From assembly GCA_945877235.1 (NCBI GenBank), contig CAMCRF010000008.1:39158-103157 (forward strand): a stretch of DNA of 64,000 bases, given 5' to 3'. Positions 1-8,076 of this stretch are shown piece after piece. The notes beneath the pieces were generated by a model, which was given only the letters and a program-made list of their open reading frames with translations, was not told where the DNA came from and did not search any database. Position 1 is the stretch's first letter, and every line of letters begins with the position of its first letter. The position numbers and the translations under genes are program-made. Source of the DNA: Bordetella parapertussis (lineage in GTDB: Bacteria; Pseudomonadota; Gammaproteobacteria; Burkholderiales; Burkholderiaceae_A).

Positions 1-1
1 C

Positions 2-721
2 GACCAGGCGGTCGACGCGCTTGTTGGTGCTGCGTATGGCTCTGCGGGCGAGCGCTGCATGGCCATCAGCGTCGCTGTGCTCGTGGGCGACGTGGCCGAC
101 CGCATCATGCCCAAACTGACTGAGCGGGCGCGGCAGCTCAAGATCATGAATGGCATGCGTGCCGAGGCTGAAATGGGTCCCATTGTGACGGCACAAGCCA
201 AGGCTCGAATTGAGGGCTACATCACCTCCGGCATTGAAGAGGGCGCCACACTGCTGGTTGATGGGCGTAACCCTGACACAGCGGGCATGGGTGAGGGTTG
301 TAGCGAGGGGTTTTGGCTGGGCGGATCGCTCTTTGACCATGTCAAACCCGACATGAGGATCTATCGCGAGGAGATCTTTGGGCCCGTGCTCTCCTGTGTC
401 CGTGTCCAAGACTTCGCGCAAGCAGTTGCGCTCATCAACGCACATGAGTTTGGAAATGGTGTCTCGTGCTTCACCCGCGACGGGAATATCGCGCGCGAGT
501 TCAGCCGACGGATTCAGGTCGGCATGGTGGGCATTAACGTTCCCATCCCAGTCCCCATGGCATGGCATGGCTTTGGCGGGTGGAAAAAGTCTCTTTTTGG
601 AGACACGCATGCGTATGGAGAAGAAGGGGTTCGGTTCTACACGCGCCAGAAGTCGATCATGCAGCGCTGGCCCGAGAGCATCGAAAAAGGCGCGGAATTC
701 GTCATGCCAACCGCCAAATAG
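2..721 (+). CDS. mmsA: Methylmalonate-semialdehyde dehydrogenase (CoA-acylating), C-terminal part
   Basis: The gene is cut by the left window edge; the frame is open from base 2. The enzyme oxidises methylmalonate semialdehyde to propionyl-CoA in valine and pyrimidine catabolism. The visible part begins just before the catalytic cysteine in the motif GSAGERCMA (Cys at about residue 19 of the fragment) and continues through the typical [13 protein letters not shown] and [12 protein letters not shown] blocks of CoA-dependent aldehyde dehydrogenases. An internal ATG at 59 is not the start, because homology begins upstream of it. It is read in the same direction as the puc operon, but a dedicated promoter separates them, so a functional link is not implied. 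Family assignment is confident. Confidence 0.93.
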   Translation, partial: DQAVDALVGAAYGSAGERCMAISVAVLVGDVADRIMPKLTERARQLKIMNGMRAEAEMGPIVTAQAKARIEGYITSGIEEGATLLVDGRNPDTAGMGEGCSEGFWLGGSLFDHVKPDMRIYREEIFGPVLSCVRVQDFAQAVALINAHEFGNGVSCFTRDGNIAREFSRRIQVGMVGINVPIPVPMAWHGFGGWKKSLFGDTHAYGEEGVRFYTRQKSIMQRWPESIEKGAEFVMPTAK

Positions 722-739
722 CATCGACCTAGACAAATG

Positions 740-783
740 TGTCATTGCAGCTTGACAAATTAAACTGTCTAGTCAAATCTACA
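740..783 (+). promoter_or_regulatory. Puc promoter with two tandem PpsR/CrtJ boxes
   Basis: Two exact matches to the PpsR/CrtJ palindrome TGT-N12-ACA lie at 740-757 and 766-783, separated by 8 bp. A perfect TTGACA -35 hexamer (752-757) forms the end of the first box. The second box covers the expected -10 area (a weak match, AAATCT, around 775-780). PpsR/CrtJ is the redox- and light-responsive repressor of photosystem genes, and paired boxes with about this spacing are its known cooperative target. Repression of the downstream LH2 genes under high oxygen is the likely consequence. The boxes are seen directly; regulator identity is inferred. Confidence 0.8.
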
Positions 784-825
784 CACACCCCGAAGGGGTA
801 TCCCTTTCATATAAGGAGTGTGAAG

Positions 826-978
826 ATGACTGACAAAGAAAAGGTCTGGCCCACGGGCTTGACAGAGGCCGAGTCGGAGGAAATTCACCGTAATCTGATC
901 CAAGGAACCCAGTTCTTCGGGATGATCGCGGCCTTCGCTCATCTACTGGCGTACATTTATTCCCCATGGCTGGGTTAA
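826..978 (+). CDS. pucB: Light-harvesting complex 2 (LH2) beta chain
   Basis: This 50-residue antenna apoprotein binds bacteriochlorophyll in the inner membrane. The ATG at 826 is chosen over an upstream GTG (739) because AAGGAG (813-818) sits 7 bases before it and because the N-terminus KVWPTGLTEAESEE matches PucB proteins. A single membrane helix follows, with the B850-ligand histidine in FAHLLAY, and the chain ends in YSPWLG. In Rhodoblastus acidophilus numbering the N-terminal His12 is present, but the Arg20 that bonds the B800 acetyl group is Gln (motif GTQFF), and the usual C-terminal His is Gly. It is the first gene of pucBAC; pucA follows after 10 bases. Confidence 0.95.
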   Translation: MTDKEKVWPTGLTEAESEEIHRNLIQGTQFFGMIAAFAHLLAYIYSPWLG

Positions 979-988
979 GGAGCGCGAC

Positions 989-1204
989 ATGATCTACGGA
1001 AAAATGTGGTGTGTCGTAAAGCCCTCTGTGGGCATTCCTATGTTTTTGGCGGCCGTTGCGATTGGATCTTTTCTGGTCCACCTCGCGATTACCACCAACA
1101 CAACCTGGGTGAAGCGTTTCCTCAACGGTGAGCCCGTGCGAGTCACCGCTGTTGCCGAAACCCCCGGAGCAGCGCCTGCTGCCCCGGCTCCTGTGAAGCG
1201 CTAA
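989..1204 (+). CDS. pucA: LH2 alpha chain, LH3-like Phe44-Leu45 variant
   Basis: This 71-residue alpha apoprotein pairs with PucB in the LH2 ring. The opening MIYGKMWCVVKPSVGIP and the helix with LVHLAI align without gaps to LH2 alpha chains, giving the B850 ligand His31. The conserved NTTW follows (Trp40). At positions 44 and 45, where B800-850 alpha chains have Tyr-Trp (or Tyr-Tyr), this chain has Phe-Leu, the pair found in B800-820 (LH3) complexes. An Ala/Pro-rich tail of about 20 residues extends the C-terminus. The GIP motif and NTTW exclude LH1 PufA. An AAGGAG Shine-Dalgarno lies just before the ATG. Confidence 0.95.
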   Translation: MIYGKMWCVVKPSVGIPMFLAAVAIGSFLVHLAITTNTTWVKRFLNGEPVRVTAVAETPGAAPAAPAPVKR

Positions 1205-1223
1205 TCCAGCGCGTAACAGGAGT

Positions 1224-1262
1224 GGCCTGCTGAGTTGAATCATTTGGTCAGCTCATCAGGCC
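1224..1262 (+). promoter_or_regulatory. Intercistronic hairpin between pucA and pucC
   Basis: GGCCTGCTGAG (1224-1234) can pair with CTCATCAGGCC (1252-1262), giving 10 pairs with one central mismatch and a 17-base loop. No U-run follows, so it is not a typical intrinsic terminator. Hairpins in this position are known to stabilise the short pucBA mRNA and reduce read-through into pucC, which would keep antenna polypeptides in excess over the assembly factor. The structure is seen in the sequence; the role is inferred from other puc operons. Confidence 0.55.
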
Positions 1263-1281
1263 TCTTCGGCAATCACCTCTC

Positions 1282-2664
1282 GTGCGTGACCCCGACATCG
1301 GTCTTCCAAACAGGCGATTTCGTCTCGCCCTCTCCTTCCTTCCTTTCGCAGACGTTGCGAGCCCAGATCTGCCGCTCAGCAGGCTGCTGAGACTCTCCCT
1401 GTTTCAGGTCTCGGTGGGCATGGCGATGGTCCTGCTGCTGGGAACCCTCAACCGAGTCATGATCGTCGAGCTCAAGGTGCCCACCGCACTGGTCGCGATC
1501 ATGGTCTCGCTCCCCATTCTCTTCGCTCCCTTTCGCGCGCTGATTGGTTTCCACTCTGATCGGCATCAGTCAGAATTGGGCTGGCGCAGGGTTCCTTACA
1601 TGTGGCGAGGAACGATGGCTCAATTCGGTGGCTTCGCCATCATGCCCTTCGCACTACTTGTACTTGCCGGCGCGGGGCAAGCCGCCCACGCCCCCCTCTG
1701 GATCGGCTATGTGGCAGCTGGCGCAGCCTTTCTGCTAGTTGGTGCGGGCCTACACACCGTTCAGACCGCGGGACTTGCCCTTGCCACCGATCTCACCGCC
1801 GAGCATTCCAAGCCAAGAATGGTTGGTCTGATGTATGTCACGCTCTTGCTCGGCATGGCAGTCAGTGCACTTGTTTTTGGCCACCTGCTGAGCGACTACA
1901 GTCATGGCCGGCTAATTCAGGTCATTCAAGGCGCTGCCGTGACCACCATAGTCCTCAATACCATTGCACTCTGGAAGCAGGAGCCACGCAATCGCGCGCG
2001 GGCTGCCCAAGCCTCTGACAATGAGCCTGGCTTCTGGCAGAGCATCGAGCAATTGGCACCCTCGCGTCGCCAAAAAATTTGGCTGCTCACCATTTTTATT
2101 GGCACCCTGGCTTTCACCATGGAGGACGTGCTTCTCGAACCCTATGGTGGAGAGGTCCTTGAACTCAGCGTCTCTGCGACAACCTACCTCACGGCGACAC
2201 TCGCCCTGGGCAGTCTGATTGGCTTCTGGTGGGCCTCTGAACAACTTGGGCGGAAAGCCTGCCCCTATCGACTCACCCGGCTCGGTGCATGGGTCGGCGT
2301 ACCAAGCTTTCTTGTCGTCATGCTCGCGGCGCCTCTGCAGTCCCATCTGCTGTTTTCGGGTGCAGTCTTCGGCATTGGCCTCGGGGCTGGCCTCTTTGGA
2401 CATGGCACCCTAACCGCAACTATTCTCGCTGCACCCCACGGTCAGTCCGGGCTTGCCCTTGGGCTCTGGGGGGCCCTACAGGCAACAGCTGCAGGCCTCG
2501 GGATGGCGAGCGGGGGGATTTTAAAAGACTTGGCAGGGCAGATCCTAAGCCCAGGCCCTTCGTATGCTGTGGTTTATGCTTTGGAGCTGCTGCTGCTTGG
2601 CCTGACTCTCATACTGCTACGAACATCGCCTCTCAACACCCAAGGACACTCTCGTGGACACTAA
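1282..2664 (+). CDS. pucC: PucC/LhaA-family LH complex assembly transporter
   Basis: This 460-residue polytopic membrane protein belongs to the PucC/LhaA (BCH2) branch of the major facilitator superfamily, needed for assembly of light-harvesting complexes and thought to deliver or retain bacteriochlorophyll. Diagnostic blocks include RLLRLSLFQVSVGMA, GTLNRVMIVEL and FAPFRALIGFHSD near the N-terminus, followed by about 12 hydrophobic segments. The GTG at 1282 is the longest start and keeps the family N-terminal block LPLSRLLRLSLF. The next ATG, at 1420, would remove it. No good Shine-Dalgarno supports 1282, so the exact start is uncertain. Its position downstream of pucBA matches other puc operons. 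Confidence 0.9.
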   Translation: MRDPDIGLPNRRFRLALSFLPFADVASPDLPLSRLLRLSLFQVSVGMAMVLLLGTLNRVMIVELKVPTALVAIMVSLPILFAPFRALIGFHSDRHQSELGWRRVPYMWRGTMAQFGGFAIMPFALLVLAGAGQAAHAPLWIGYVAAGAAFLLVGAGLHTVQTAGLALATDLTAEHSKPRMVGLMYVTLLLGMAVSALVFGHLLSDYSHGRLIQVIQGAAVTTIVLNTIALWKQEPRNRARAAQASDNEPGFWQSIEQLAPSRRQKIWLLTIFIGTLAFTMEDVLLEPYGGEVLELSVSATTYLTATLALGSLIGFWWASEQLGRKACPYRLTRLGAWVGVPSFLVVMLAAPLQSHLLFSGAVFGIGLGAGLFGHGTLTATILAAPHGQSGLALGLWGALQATAAGLGMASGGILKDLAGQILSPGPSYAVVYALELLLLGLTLILLRTSPLNTQGHSRGH

Positions 2665-2743
2665 AGATATTTTGTTAATTTTGTTTGTCGTCGTCATGGT
2701 CTTTCAACTGGCAAACTGGTACAACCGCCCCCCCAAAAAATAA
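2654..2743 (+). CDS. 29-residue single-pass membrane microprotein
   Basis: A small frame starts with GTG 11 bases inside the end of pucC, preceded by AAGGA (2642-2646) at a good distance. It encodes VDTKDILLILFVVVMVF and a further NWYNRPPKK: one hydrophobic helix with a basic C-terminal tail. The overlap with pucC suggests translational coupling and membership of the puc operon. I do not recognise a family. Single-helix polypeptides of this kind (PufX, protein W, protein Z) occur in phototrophic reaction-centre complexes, so an antenna-associated role is conceivable but unproven. Confidence 0.5.
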   Translation: MDTKDILLILFVVVMVFQLANWYNRPPKK

Positions 2744-2767
2744 CGCCCCTTCGAAAGCGAGTTCACT

Positions 2768-2962
2768 ATGTTTGGTTTGCCATTCCTTTTCGTTGTGCTC
2801 TTGGCTGTTCTGTTTATCGGCCCCCTCATTCACCCGGTCATTCTGCGCAACAAGGGCGTGGAGTTCAGCAAAGAAGCCAAACAGCACCAGACGCTCATGG
2901 TCTGGGGCTATTTGCTCGTGATTGGCCTACTCCTTGCACAGGCGGTTCAGAGACCCTGGTAG
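2768..2962 (+). CDS. 64-residue membrane protein downstream of pucC
   Basis: The predicted protein has two hydrophobic segments (about residues 2-24 and 43-61). They are joined by a polar loop containing ILRNKGVEFSKEAKQHQT, and the chain ends in QRPW. It follows the 29-residue frame by 24 bases, reads in the same direction as pucBAC, and is the last gene before the convergent gcv operon. No family is recognised. Its position makes it a candidate accessory gene of the LH2 operon. The start is the only sensible ATG, with a weak purine-rich stretch (GAAAGCGAG) upstream. Confidence 0.6.
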   Translation: MFGLPFLFVVLLAVLFIGPLIHPVILRNKGVEFSKEAKQHQTLMVWGYLLVIGLLLAQAVQRPW

Positions 2963-2978
2963 GTCGCGCGCAGTCAGG

Positions 2979-4085
2979 TCACTGAGCGCGCTTGTAGCGC
3001 TTGGGGACGAAAGGTAATTTCGCCGCACTGAGCGCTAAGCGCTTGTCGCGGACCACGGCAAAAAGGGGCTGTCCTGCAGCCTCTGAGTGCACCATTGCCA
3101 TCAGGATGGGGTAACCCAGAGACGGCGACACGGTTCCGCTGGTGACCTCGCCCACCACATCACCCGAGGCCAGCACAATTGCTGCATGCGCCCGAATGGG
3201 CACCGGCTCTTTGCTCGTGAAGGCCAAGAGCCGTTTGCTCGGCTGCCCCCACTGAGCACCAATGGCCTGAGCACCGGGATACCCACCTGCCTTCGCCCCA
3301 GCAGGCCGGCGAGCACTGGCAATTCCGAAGGTCAGTCCAGCCTCAACCGGCGTTACCGAGGGGGTCATGTCGGAGCCGTGTAGCGGTAGGCCAGCCTCTA
3401 GGCGCAGGGTGTCGCGCGCGCCAAGACCAGCACACGCAACCCCCTCGGCAGCCATGAGCGCACGCACCACGCGTTCCGCATCCTGTGTGGGGATTGAGAT
3501 CTCGTAGCCATCCTCACCCGTATAGCCGCTGCGCGTCGTAAAGCAGGAGGCCCCAAGAAGATTCAGCTCAGCAGCCTCCATGAAGCAAAGCCCCACCGCC
3601 CGCGCGTCCAGTGCGGCCAGGACGGCCTCAGCACGGGGGCCTTGCAGCGCGATGAGCGCCGCATCGACCCACTCGAACCGAAGGTTGGGCGCGAGCCGCT
3701 GCATGCGCGCGAAGTCTGCATCCCGGTTACCGGCGTTCACGACGAGACGCACTTCATGACCAAGCCAAACCGCCATAAGGTCGTCTTCAATGCCGCCTTG
3801 GTCATTGAGCAACAACGAGTAGCGCTGCTGGCCCACGGGCCAGCCCTGAAAGTCCAACGGCAGAACAGCCTCAAGCCCCTGAGAGAGGGCCTCTGGGGAG
3901 GATGCCGTGACTCGGATTTGACCCATGTGAGAGACATCGAAGAGGCTCGCAGAAGCACGACAGTGCAGGTGCTCCGCCTTCAATCCCATGGGGTACTGAA
4001 TGGGCATGTCAAAGCCCGCAAACGGGCCAAACTTCGCACCGAGCTCACGATGCAGGTCTGCGAGCGGAATCTGGCGCGCCGTCAT
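2979..4085 (-). CDS. gcvT: Aminomethyltransferase, T-protein of the glycine cleavage system
   Basis: This 368-residue folate-dependent enzyme takes the aminomethyl group from lipoyl-GcvH, releases ammonia and forms 5,10-methylene-tetrahydrofolate. The N-terminal block [13 protein letters not shown], the DVSHMGQI motif and the central [10 protein letters not shown] block are hallmark T-protein sequences, and the length is normal. Its ATG overlaps the stop of gcvP (ATGA), so it is the last gene of gcvH-gcvP-gcvT and shares the riboswitch-controlled transcript. It converges on the puc operon. Confidence 0.96.
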   Translation of the reverse strand: MTARQIPLADLHRELGAKFGPFAGFDMPIQYPMGLKAEHLHCRASASLFDVSHMGQIRVTASSPEALSQGLEAVLPLDFQGWPVGQQRYSLLLNDQGGIEDDLMAVWLGHEVRLVVNAGNRDADFARMQRLAPNLRFEWVDAALIALQGPRAEAVLAALDARAVGLCFMEAAELNLLGASCFTTRSGYTGEDGYEISIPTQDAERVVRALMAAEGVACAGLGARDTLRLEAGLPLHGSDMTPSVTPVEAGLTFGIASARRPAGAKAGGYPGAQAIGAQWGQPSKRLLAFTSKEPVPIRAHAAIVLASGDVVGEVTSGTVSPSLGYPILMAMVHSEAAGQPLFAVVRDKRLALSAAKLPFVPKRYKRAQ

Positions 4086-6967
4086 GACACGTAGTCCGAG
4101 ACGGGTGGGCAGGTGCAGACGAGGTTGCGATCTCCTGCCGCGTTATCGATTCGCTTGACCGAGGGCCAGAATTTTGCGGCTCTCACCCAGGGCAGGGGGT
4201 AGACCGCCACCTCCCGCGAATAACTGTGCGACCAGTCTCCTGCAACCTCAGTAGCGGTGTGCGGAGCCTGCTTGAGGGGGTTGTCTGTGCGGTCCCATGC
4301 CCCTGAGCGAACCTGCTCAATCTCCGCTGCAATCGCAATCATCGCGTCGCAGAAGCGATCGAGCTCAGCCTTCCCTTCAGACTCCGTGGGCTCCACCATG
4401 AGGGTGTCAGTGACAGGGAACGAGAGCGTTGGCGCATGAAAGCCGTAGTCCATCAGTCGCTTCGCAACGTCCTCAGCCGTAATGCCCAGTTCACCTTTGA
4501 GGGACCGCAGGTCAAGAATGCACTCGTGTGCGACCCGGCCCGAGGGCCCGGTGTAGAGAATCGGGAAGTGAGGCGCAAGCCGGTGGGCCATATAGTTCGC
4601 GTTCAGGATGGCCGTTTCCGTTGCCTTGCGAATGCCACTTGAGCCCATCATACGAATGTAGAGATAGGAAATCGTGGTAATGAGCGCACTGCCAAACGGC
4701 GCGGCAGACACACTGTTTGCCGCCTCGGGCTGCTCAAAAGGATGCACAGGCAGAAATGGGGCAAGGTGCTTGGCCACAGCAATAGGCCCCATTCCCGGGC
4801 CACCACCGCCATGCGGAATGCAGAAGGTCTTGTGCAGGTTCATGTGACAGACGTCCGCACCGATCTGCCCAGGCTTGGTTAAGCCCGCCTGCGCGTTGAG
4901 ATTCGCACCGTCCATATAGACCTGCCCCCCTGCTGCGTGGATCTGGTCACAGACGTATTGAATGGAGGCCTCAAAGACCCCGTGAGTCGACGGATACGTG
5001 ACCATGAGTGCACTGAGCTGGTCCGCATGCTGAGTGATTTTTGCATCAAGGTCACGGAGATCGATATTGCCCTGCTCATCGCAGGCGACCACCACGATCT
5101 TGAGGCCCATCATTTGAGCGGTGGCAGGATTCGTGCCGTGGGCGGAGGACGGGATCAGACAGACGTCGCGATGCCCTTGGCCCAGAGAGCGCTGGTATTG
5201 ACGAATGGCCATCATGCCGGCGTACTCGCCCTGCGCTCCAGAGTTGGGCTGGAAGCTCACCTCATCAAAGCCCGTGATTTCACAGAGCCAGTCGCGCAGG
5301 TCCTTGAGCATCATGGCGTAGCCCTTAGCCTGCTCGGGCGGAACGAACGGGTGAAGCGATGCAAACTCCGGCCAGCTGACGGGCGCCATTTCCGTGGCCG
5401 CGTTGAGCTTCATGGTGCAAGAGCCCAGCGGGATCATGGAATGGACGAGGGAAATATCTTTGTTCTCCAGGCGCTTGAGGTAGCGCACAAACTCGGTCTC
5501 GCTCTGGTAGCGATGGAAGACAGGGTGCGTCAGCACCGAATCTTGACGCAGAAGGTCCCCGGGCACTGACGCTGGTACCTGGCTCATTGGAATCTTGCGC
5601 AGGTCATCTGTTGATATGCGTCGACCGCCTAAGACTTCAATCAGGTCGGCCAGGTCCGTGAGCGTGACTGTCTCATCGAGGGCCACTCCAACGGCCTGAC
5701 CAGAGACGCGCAGGTTGATCTGCTTCGCAGCAGCGCGGCTGAGAACAACCGCTCGCTGACTGCCGAGCTCAAACCACAGCGTGTCGAAAAACTGCGCATG
5801 GGCAGGTTTTACGCCAGACACCTCAATGAGGAGCCTCGCAAAGAAATTGACCCGCTGAGCAATGCGCTGCAGCCCTTGCGGCCCGTGATACACCGCGTAG
5901 AAGCTCGCCATGTTCGCCAACAGGGCCTGCGCAGTGCAGATATTGCTGGTGGCCTTGTCTCGCCGAATGTGCTGCTCGCGGGTCTGAAGCGACATGCGGT
6001 AGGCAGGATTTCCTGCGGCATCGACTGACACCCCAATAATGCGTCCCGGCATCGAACGGACCAGATCGGCCTTCACCGCCAAAAACGCAGCATGTGGTCC
6101 GCCAAAGCCCATGGGCACGCCAAACCGTTGCGCGTTGCCCAGCGCTGCATCGGCCCCCATAGCCCCGGGGGACTTCAAAAGCATGAGCGACAACAAGTCG
6201 CAACCAACCGCAAGCCGGGCACCGTTAGCATGCACTTGCTCTGCAACCGACTCCAATTGGAGTACACGCCCCTGCGTGTTGGGCGTCTGCACATGCACGC
6301 CGAAAGCCGTGGGAAGCTCTGCCGCAAGCACAGATGCATCCAGGCAGTCACAGACCATCACCTCGACACCGAGCCAGGCGGCGCGGCTCTTGATGACTGC
6401 AATCACCTGAGGATGAACCTGCGTATCAACCAGGTAGCGATTCGCCGGGGCGCGCTTGTTGGCCCTGAGAAACATGCCCATCGCCTCTGCCGCAGCTGTG
6501 GCCTCATCAAGTAAAGAGGCGTTTGCGGTCGGCAGCCCAGTGAGGTCAACCACCACCTGCTGAAAGTTCATGAGCGCCTCGAGCCGCCCCTGGGCGACCT
6601 CTGCCTGGTACGGCGTGTAGGCGGTATACCAGCCTGGGTTCTCGAGCAGATTGCGCTTGATGGGCTCGGGCGTGTGGGTGCCAAAGTAACCGGCCCCAAT
6701 GTAAGTTCGCCATACCTGATTGTGGCGCGCAATCTCACGCAAGCTCGAAAGTGCCTCTACCTCGGTCTCTGGCTCGGGAAGGGCCAGCGGTCCGGGCGAC
6801 AAAATGGCCTCTGGTACGGTGGCCTGAATGAGATCCTCAACCGAGGCCACGCCGAGAGCCTGAAGCATGGACTGCTGCTCGGCGTGAGAGGGACCGATAT
6901 GGCGTGCATGGAAAGCCTCTGCATCGAGCAGGCCTTCGAAGGAATCAACAGGCTCGTATCCTTGCAT
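4082..6967 (-). CDS. gcvP: Glycine dehydrogenase (decarboxylating), P-protein
   Basis: This 961-residue single-chain P-protein is a PLP enzyme that decarboxylates glycine and passes the aminomethyl group to lipoyl-GcvH. The N-terminus has RHIGPS, and a Gly-rich block with the PLP lysine lies in [16 protein letters not shown]. Both halves of the internal duplication are present, as expected for the fused proteobacterial form. It starts four bases after gcvH and overlaps gcvT by four bases. Long open frames on the opposite strand here are coding shadows. Confidence 0.97.
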   Translation of the reverse strand: MQGYEPVDSFEGLLDAEAFHARHIGPSHAEQQSMLQALGVASVEDLIQATVPEAILSPGPLALPEPETEVEALSSLREIARHNQVWRTYIGAGYFGTHTPEPIKRNLLENPGWYTAYTPYQAEVAQGRLEALMNFQQVVVDLTGLPTANASLLDEATAAAEAMGMFLRANKRAPANRYLVDTQVHPQVIAVIKSRAAWLGVEVMVCDCLDASVLAAELPTAFGVHVQTPNTQGRVLQLESVAEQVHANGARLAVGCDLLSLMLLKSPGAMGADAALGNAQRFGVPMGFGGPHAAFLAVKADLVRSMPGRIIGVSVDAAGNPAYRMSLQTREQHIRRDKATSNICTAQALLANMASFYAVYHGPQGLQRIAQRVNFFARLLIEVSGVKPAHAQFFDTLWFELGSQRAVVLSRAAAKQINLRVSGQAVGVALDETVTLTDLADLIEVLGGRRISTDDLRKIPMSQVPASVPGDLLRQDSVLTHPVFHRYQSETEFVRYLKRLENKDISLVHSMIPLGSCTMKLNAATEMAPVSWPEFASLHPFVPPEQAKGYAMMLKDLRDWLCEITGFDEVSFQPNSGAQGEYAGMMAIRQYQRSLGQGHRDVCLIPSSAHGTNPATAQMMGLKIVVVACDEQGNIDLRDLDAKITQHADQLSALMVTYPSTHGVFEASIQYVCDQIHAAGGQVYMDGANLNAQAGLTKPGQIGADVCHMNLHKTFCIPHGGGGPGMGPIAVAKHLAPFLPVHPFEQPEAANSVSAAPFGSALITTISYLYIRMMGSSGIRKATETAILNANYMAHRLAPHFPILYTGPSGRVAHECILDLRSLKGELGITAEDVAKRLMDYGFHAPTLSFPVTDTLMVEPTESEGKAELDRFCDAMIAIAAEIEQVRSGAWDRTDNPLKQAPHTATEVAGDWSHSYSREVAVYPLPWVRAAKFWPSVKRIDNAAGDRNLVCTCPPVSDYVS

Positions 6968-6971
6968 GGTC

Positions 6972-7358
6972 TTAGGCTCCCTTTCCCGGACCCGCGGTGT
7001 AGGCCGCTACCGTCAAGAGTCCTGCAAGTGGGTCAGCCTGCGCGGGGCGAATTTTAAAGAGCCATCCGCCTGCATAAGGCGCCTCATTGACGAGCTGTGG
7101 CTCAGAGCTAAGGGCTTCATTCACCGCAACCACCTCGCCCGCGATCGGCGCATAGACATCTGATGCCGCCTTGGTCGATTCGACCACGGCGCAGGCCTCT
7201 CCAGCTGTCACAGCGCGGCCAATGGCCGGAAGTTCCACGTAAACCAATTCTCCGAGCGAGTCCTGCGCGAGTTCGGTGATGCCAACAGTGACCTCACCAG
7301 AGTCGAGCTTGGCCCATTCATGGCTTTCGGTATAACGCAGTTCTTGGGGAAATTGCAC
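6972..7358 (-). CDS. gcvH: Glycine cleavage system H protein
   Basis: This 128-residue lipoyl carrier shuttles the aminomethyl group between GcvP and GcvT. The lipoylated lysine is in the block [10 protein letters not shown], and the N-terminus [12 protein letters not shown] is typical. I place the start at the GTG at 7358 because GGAGG sits 5 bases upstream of it. The longer frame would extend into the riboswitch expression platform. It is the first gene after the glycine riboswitch. Confidence 0.96.
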   Translation of the reverse strand: MQFPQELRYTESHEWAKLDSGEVTVGITELAQDSLGELVYVELPAIGRAVTAGEACAVVESTKAASDVYAPIAGEVVAVNEALSSEPQLVNEAPYAGGWLFKIRPAQADPLAGLLTVAAYTAGPGKGA

Positions 7359-7400
7359 AGCAGCCTCCAGAGGTTGACGCGATGGAGCCCATCGCATGCC

Positions 7401-7562
7401 CCCCTCTGTCCTTGGCGCCTGAGAGATTATCCTTCGGCGGGTCGCTCACGGGCGACCACTCTCCAGAGTGCGCGGTGCTGTTGGTCCTTTTGCCTGAGAG
7501 TTTTTGGGGATCTACACCTTCGGCGACAGGCATAAAAAAACCTGTTCTCTCCCAAGAGCACC
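7401..7562 (-). promoter_or_regulatory. Tandem glycine riboswitch (two aptamers)
   Basis: Read on the minus strand, the leader of gcvH contains two copies of the glycine aptamer core. GCCGAAGG occurs at 7524-7517 and 7438-7431. Each is followed by CTCTCAGG (7500-7493 and 7425-7418) and then an AAGGAC motif, with GGACAGAG closing the second aptamer (7411-7404). The first aptamer opens with GGGAGAGAAC. The tandem arrangement directly upstream of gcvHPT is the classical 'on' switch that activates glycine cleavage when glycine is plentiful. Boundaries are approximate. Confidence 0.95.
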
Positions 7563-7656
7563 TCTGCGCAGGCACTAGTGTTCAAGAGCCGCCACTTGAA
7601 GTCAAGGAGCCCCTAAACTCCAAACTGAAACTTCAATCATTTAGGGTTCTAGGCTC

Positions 7657-8076
7657 ATGAAATATCTACACACCATGGTCCGCGTGACCGATCTCGATGC
7701 CTCCATTCGGTTCTACACCGAGGCCCTGGGCCTCGAACTCCTGCGCCAGCGCGACATTCCAGCTGGTCGCTTTACCTTGGCGTTTCTGGCTGCGCCCGGA
7801 GACTCAGAAGCCCAGATCGAGCTCACCTACAACTGGGACCCCGAGGTCTACACGGGCGGGCGAAACTTCGGTCACGTCGCCTATGCGGTCGACAACATCT
7901 ATGCGACCTGCCAGCGGCTCATGGATCACGGCGTCACGATCAATCGGCCCCCCAGGGATGGCCGAATGGCCTTTGTCCGCTCCCCAGACAACATCTCTAT
8001 TGAGTTGCTGCAACGCGGCGATGCATTACCCCCCGCAGAGCCTTGGGCCAGCATGCCCAATGTGGGCCAATGGTAG
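7657..8076 (+). CDS. gloA: Lactoylglutathione lyase (glyoxalase I)
   Basis: This 139-residue metalloenzyme of the VOC superfamily isomerises the hemithioacetal of methylglyoxal and glutathione to S-lactoylglutathione. The opening LHTMVRVTDLDASIRFY supplies the first metal histidine. Glutamates in QIELTYNW and ISIELLQ and the histidine in FGHVAYAV complete the usual ligand set. The length matches short bacterial GloA. It is transcribed away from the gcv operon, and its end overlaps the start of fabI by a few bases, suggesting co-transcription. Confidence 0.93.
   Translation: MKYLHTMVRVTDLDASIRFYTEALGLELLRQRDIPAGRFTLAFLAAPGDSEAQIELTYNWDPEVYTGGRNFGHVAYAVDNIYATCQRLMDHGVTINRPPRDGRMAFVRSPDNISIELLQRGDALPPAEPWASMPNVGQW

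Noticed and set aside
826..1204. Reading the antenna pair as LH1 (pufBA)
   Set aside because: The beta N-terminus KVWPTGLTEAESEE, the alpha GIP motif and NTTW, and the downstream pucC all match LH2; no pufLM follows.
4937..5569. 210-codon open frame on the plus strand
   Set aside because: It is antisense to gcvP; no ribosome site and no recognisable protein.
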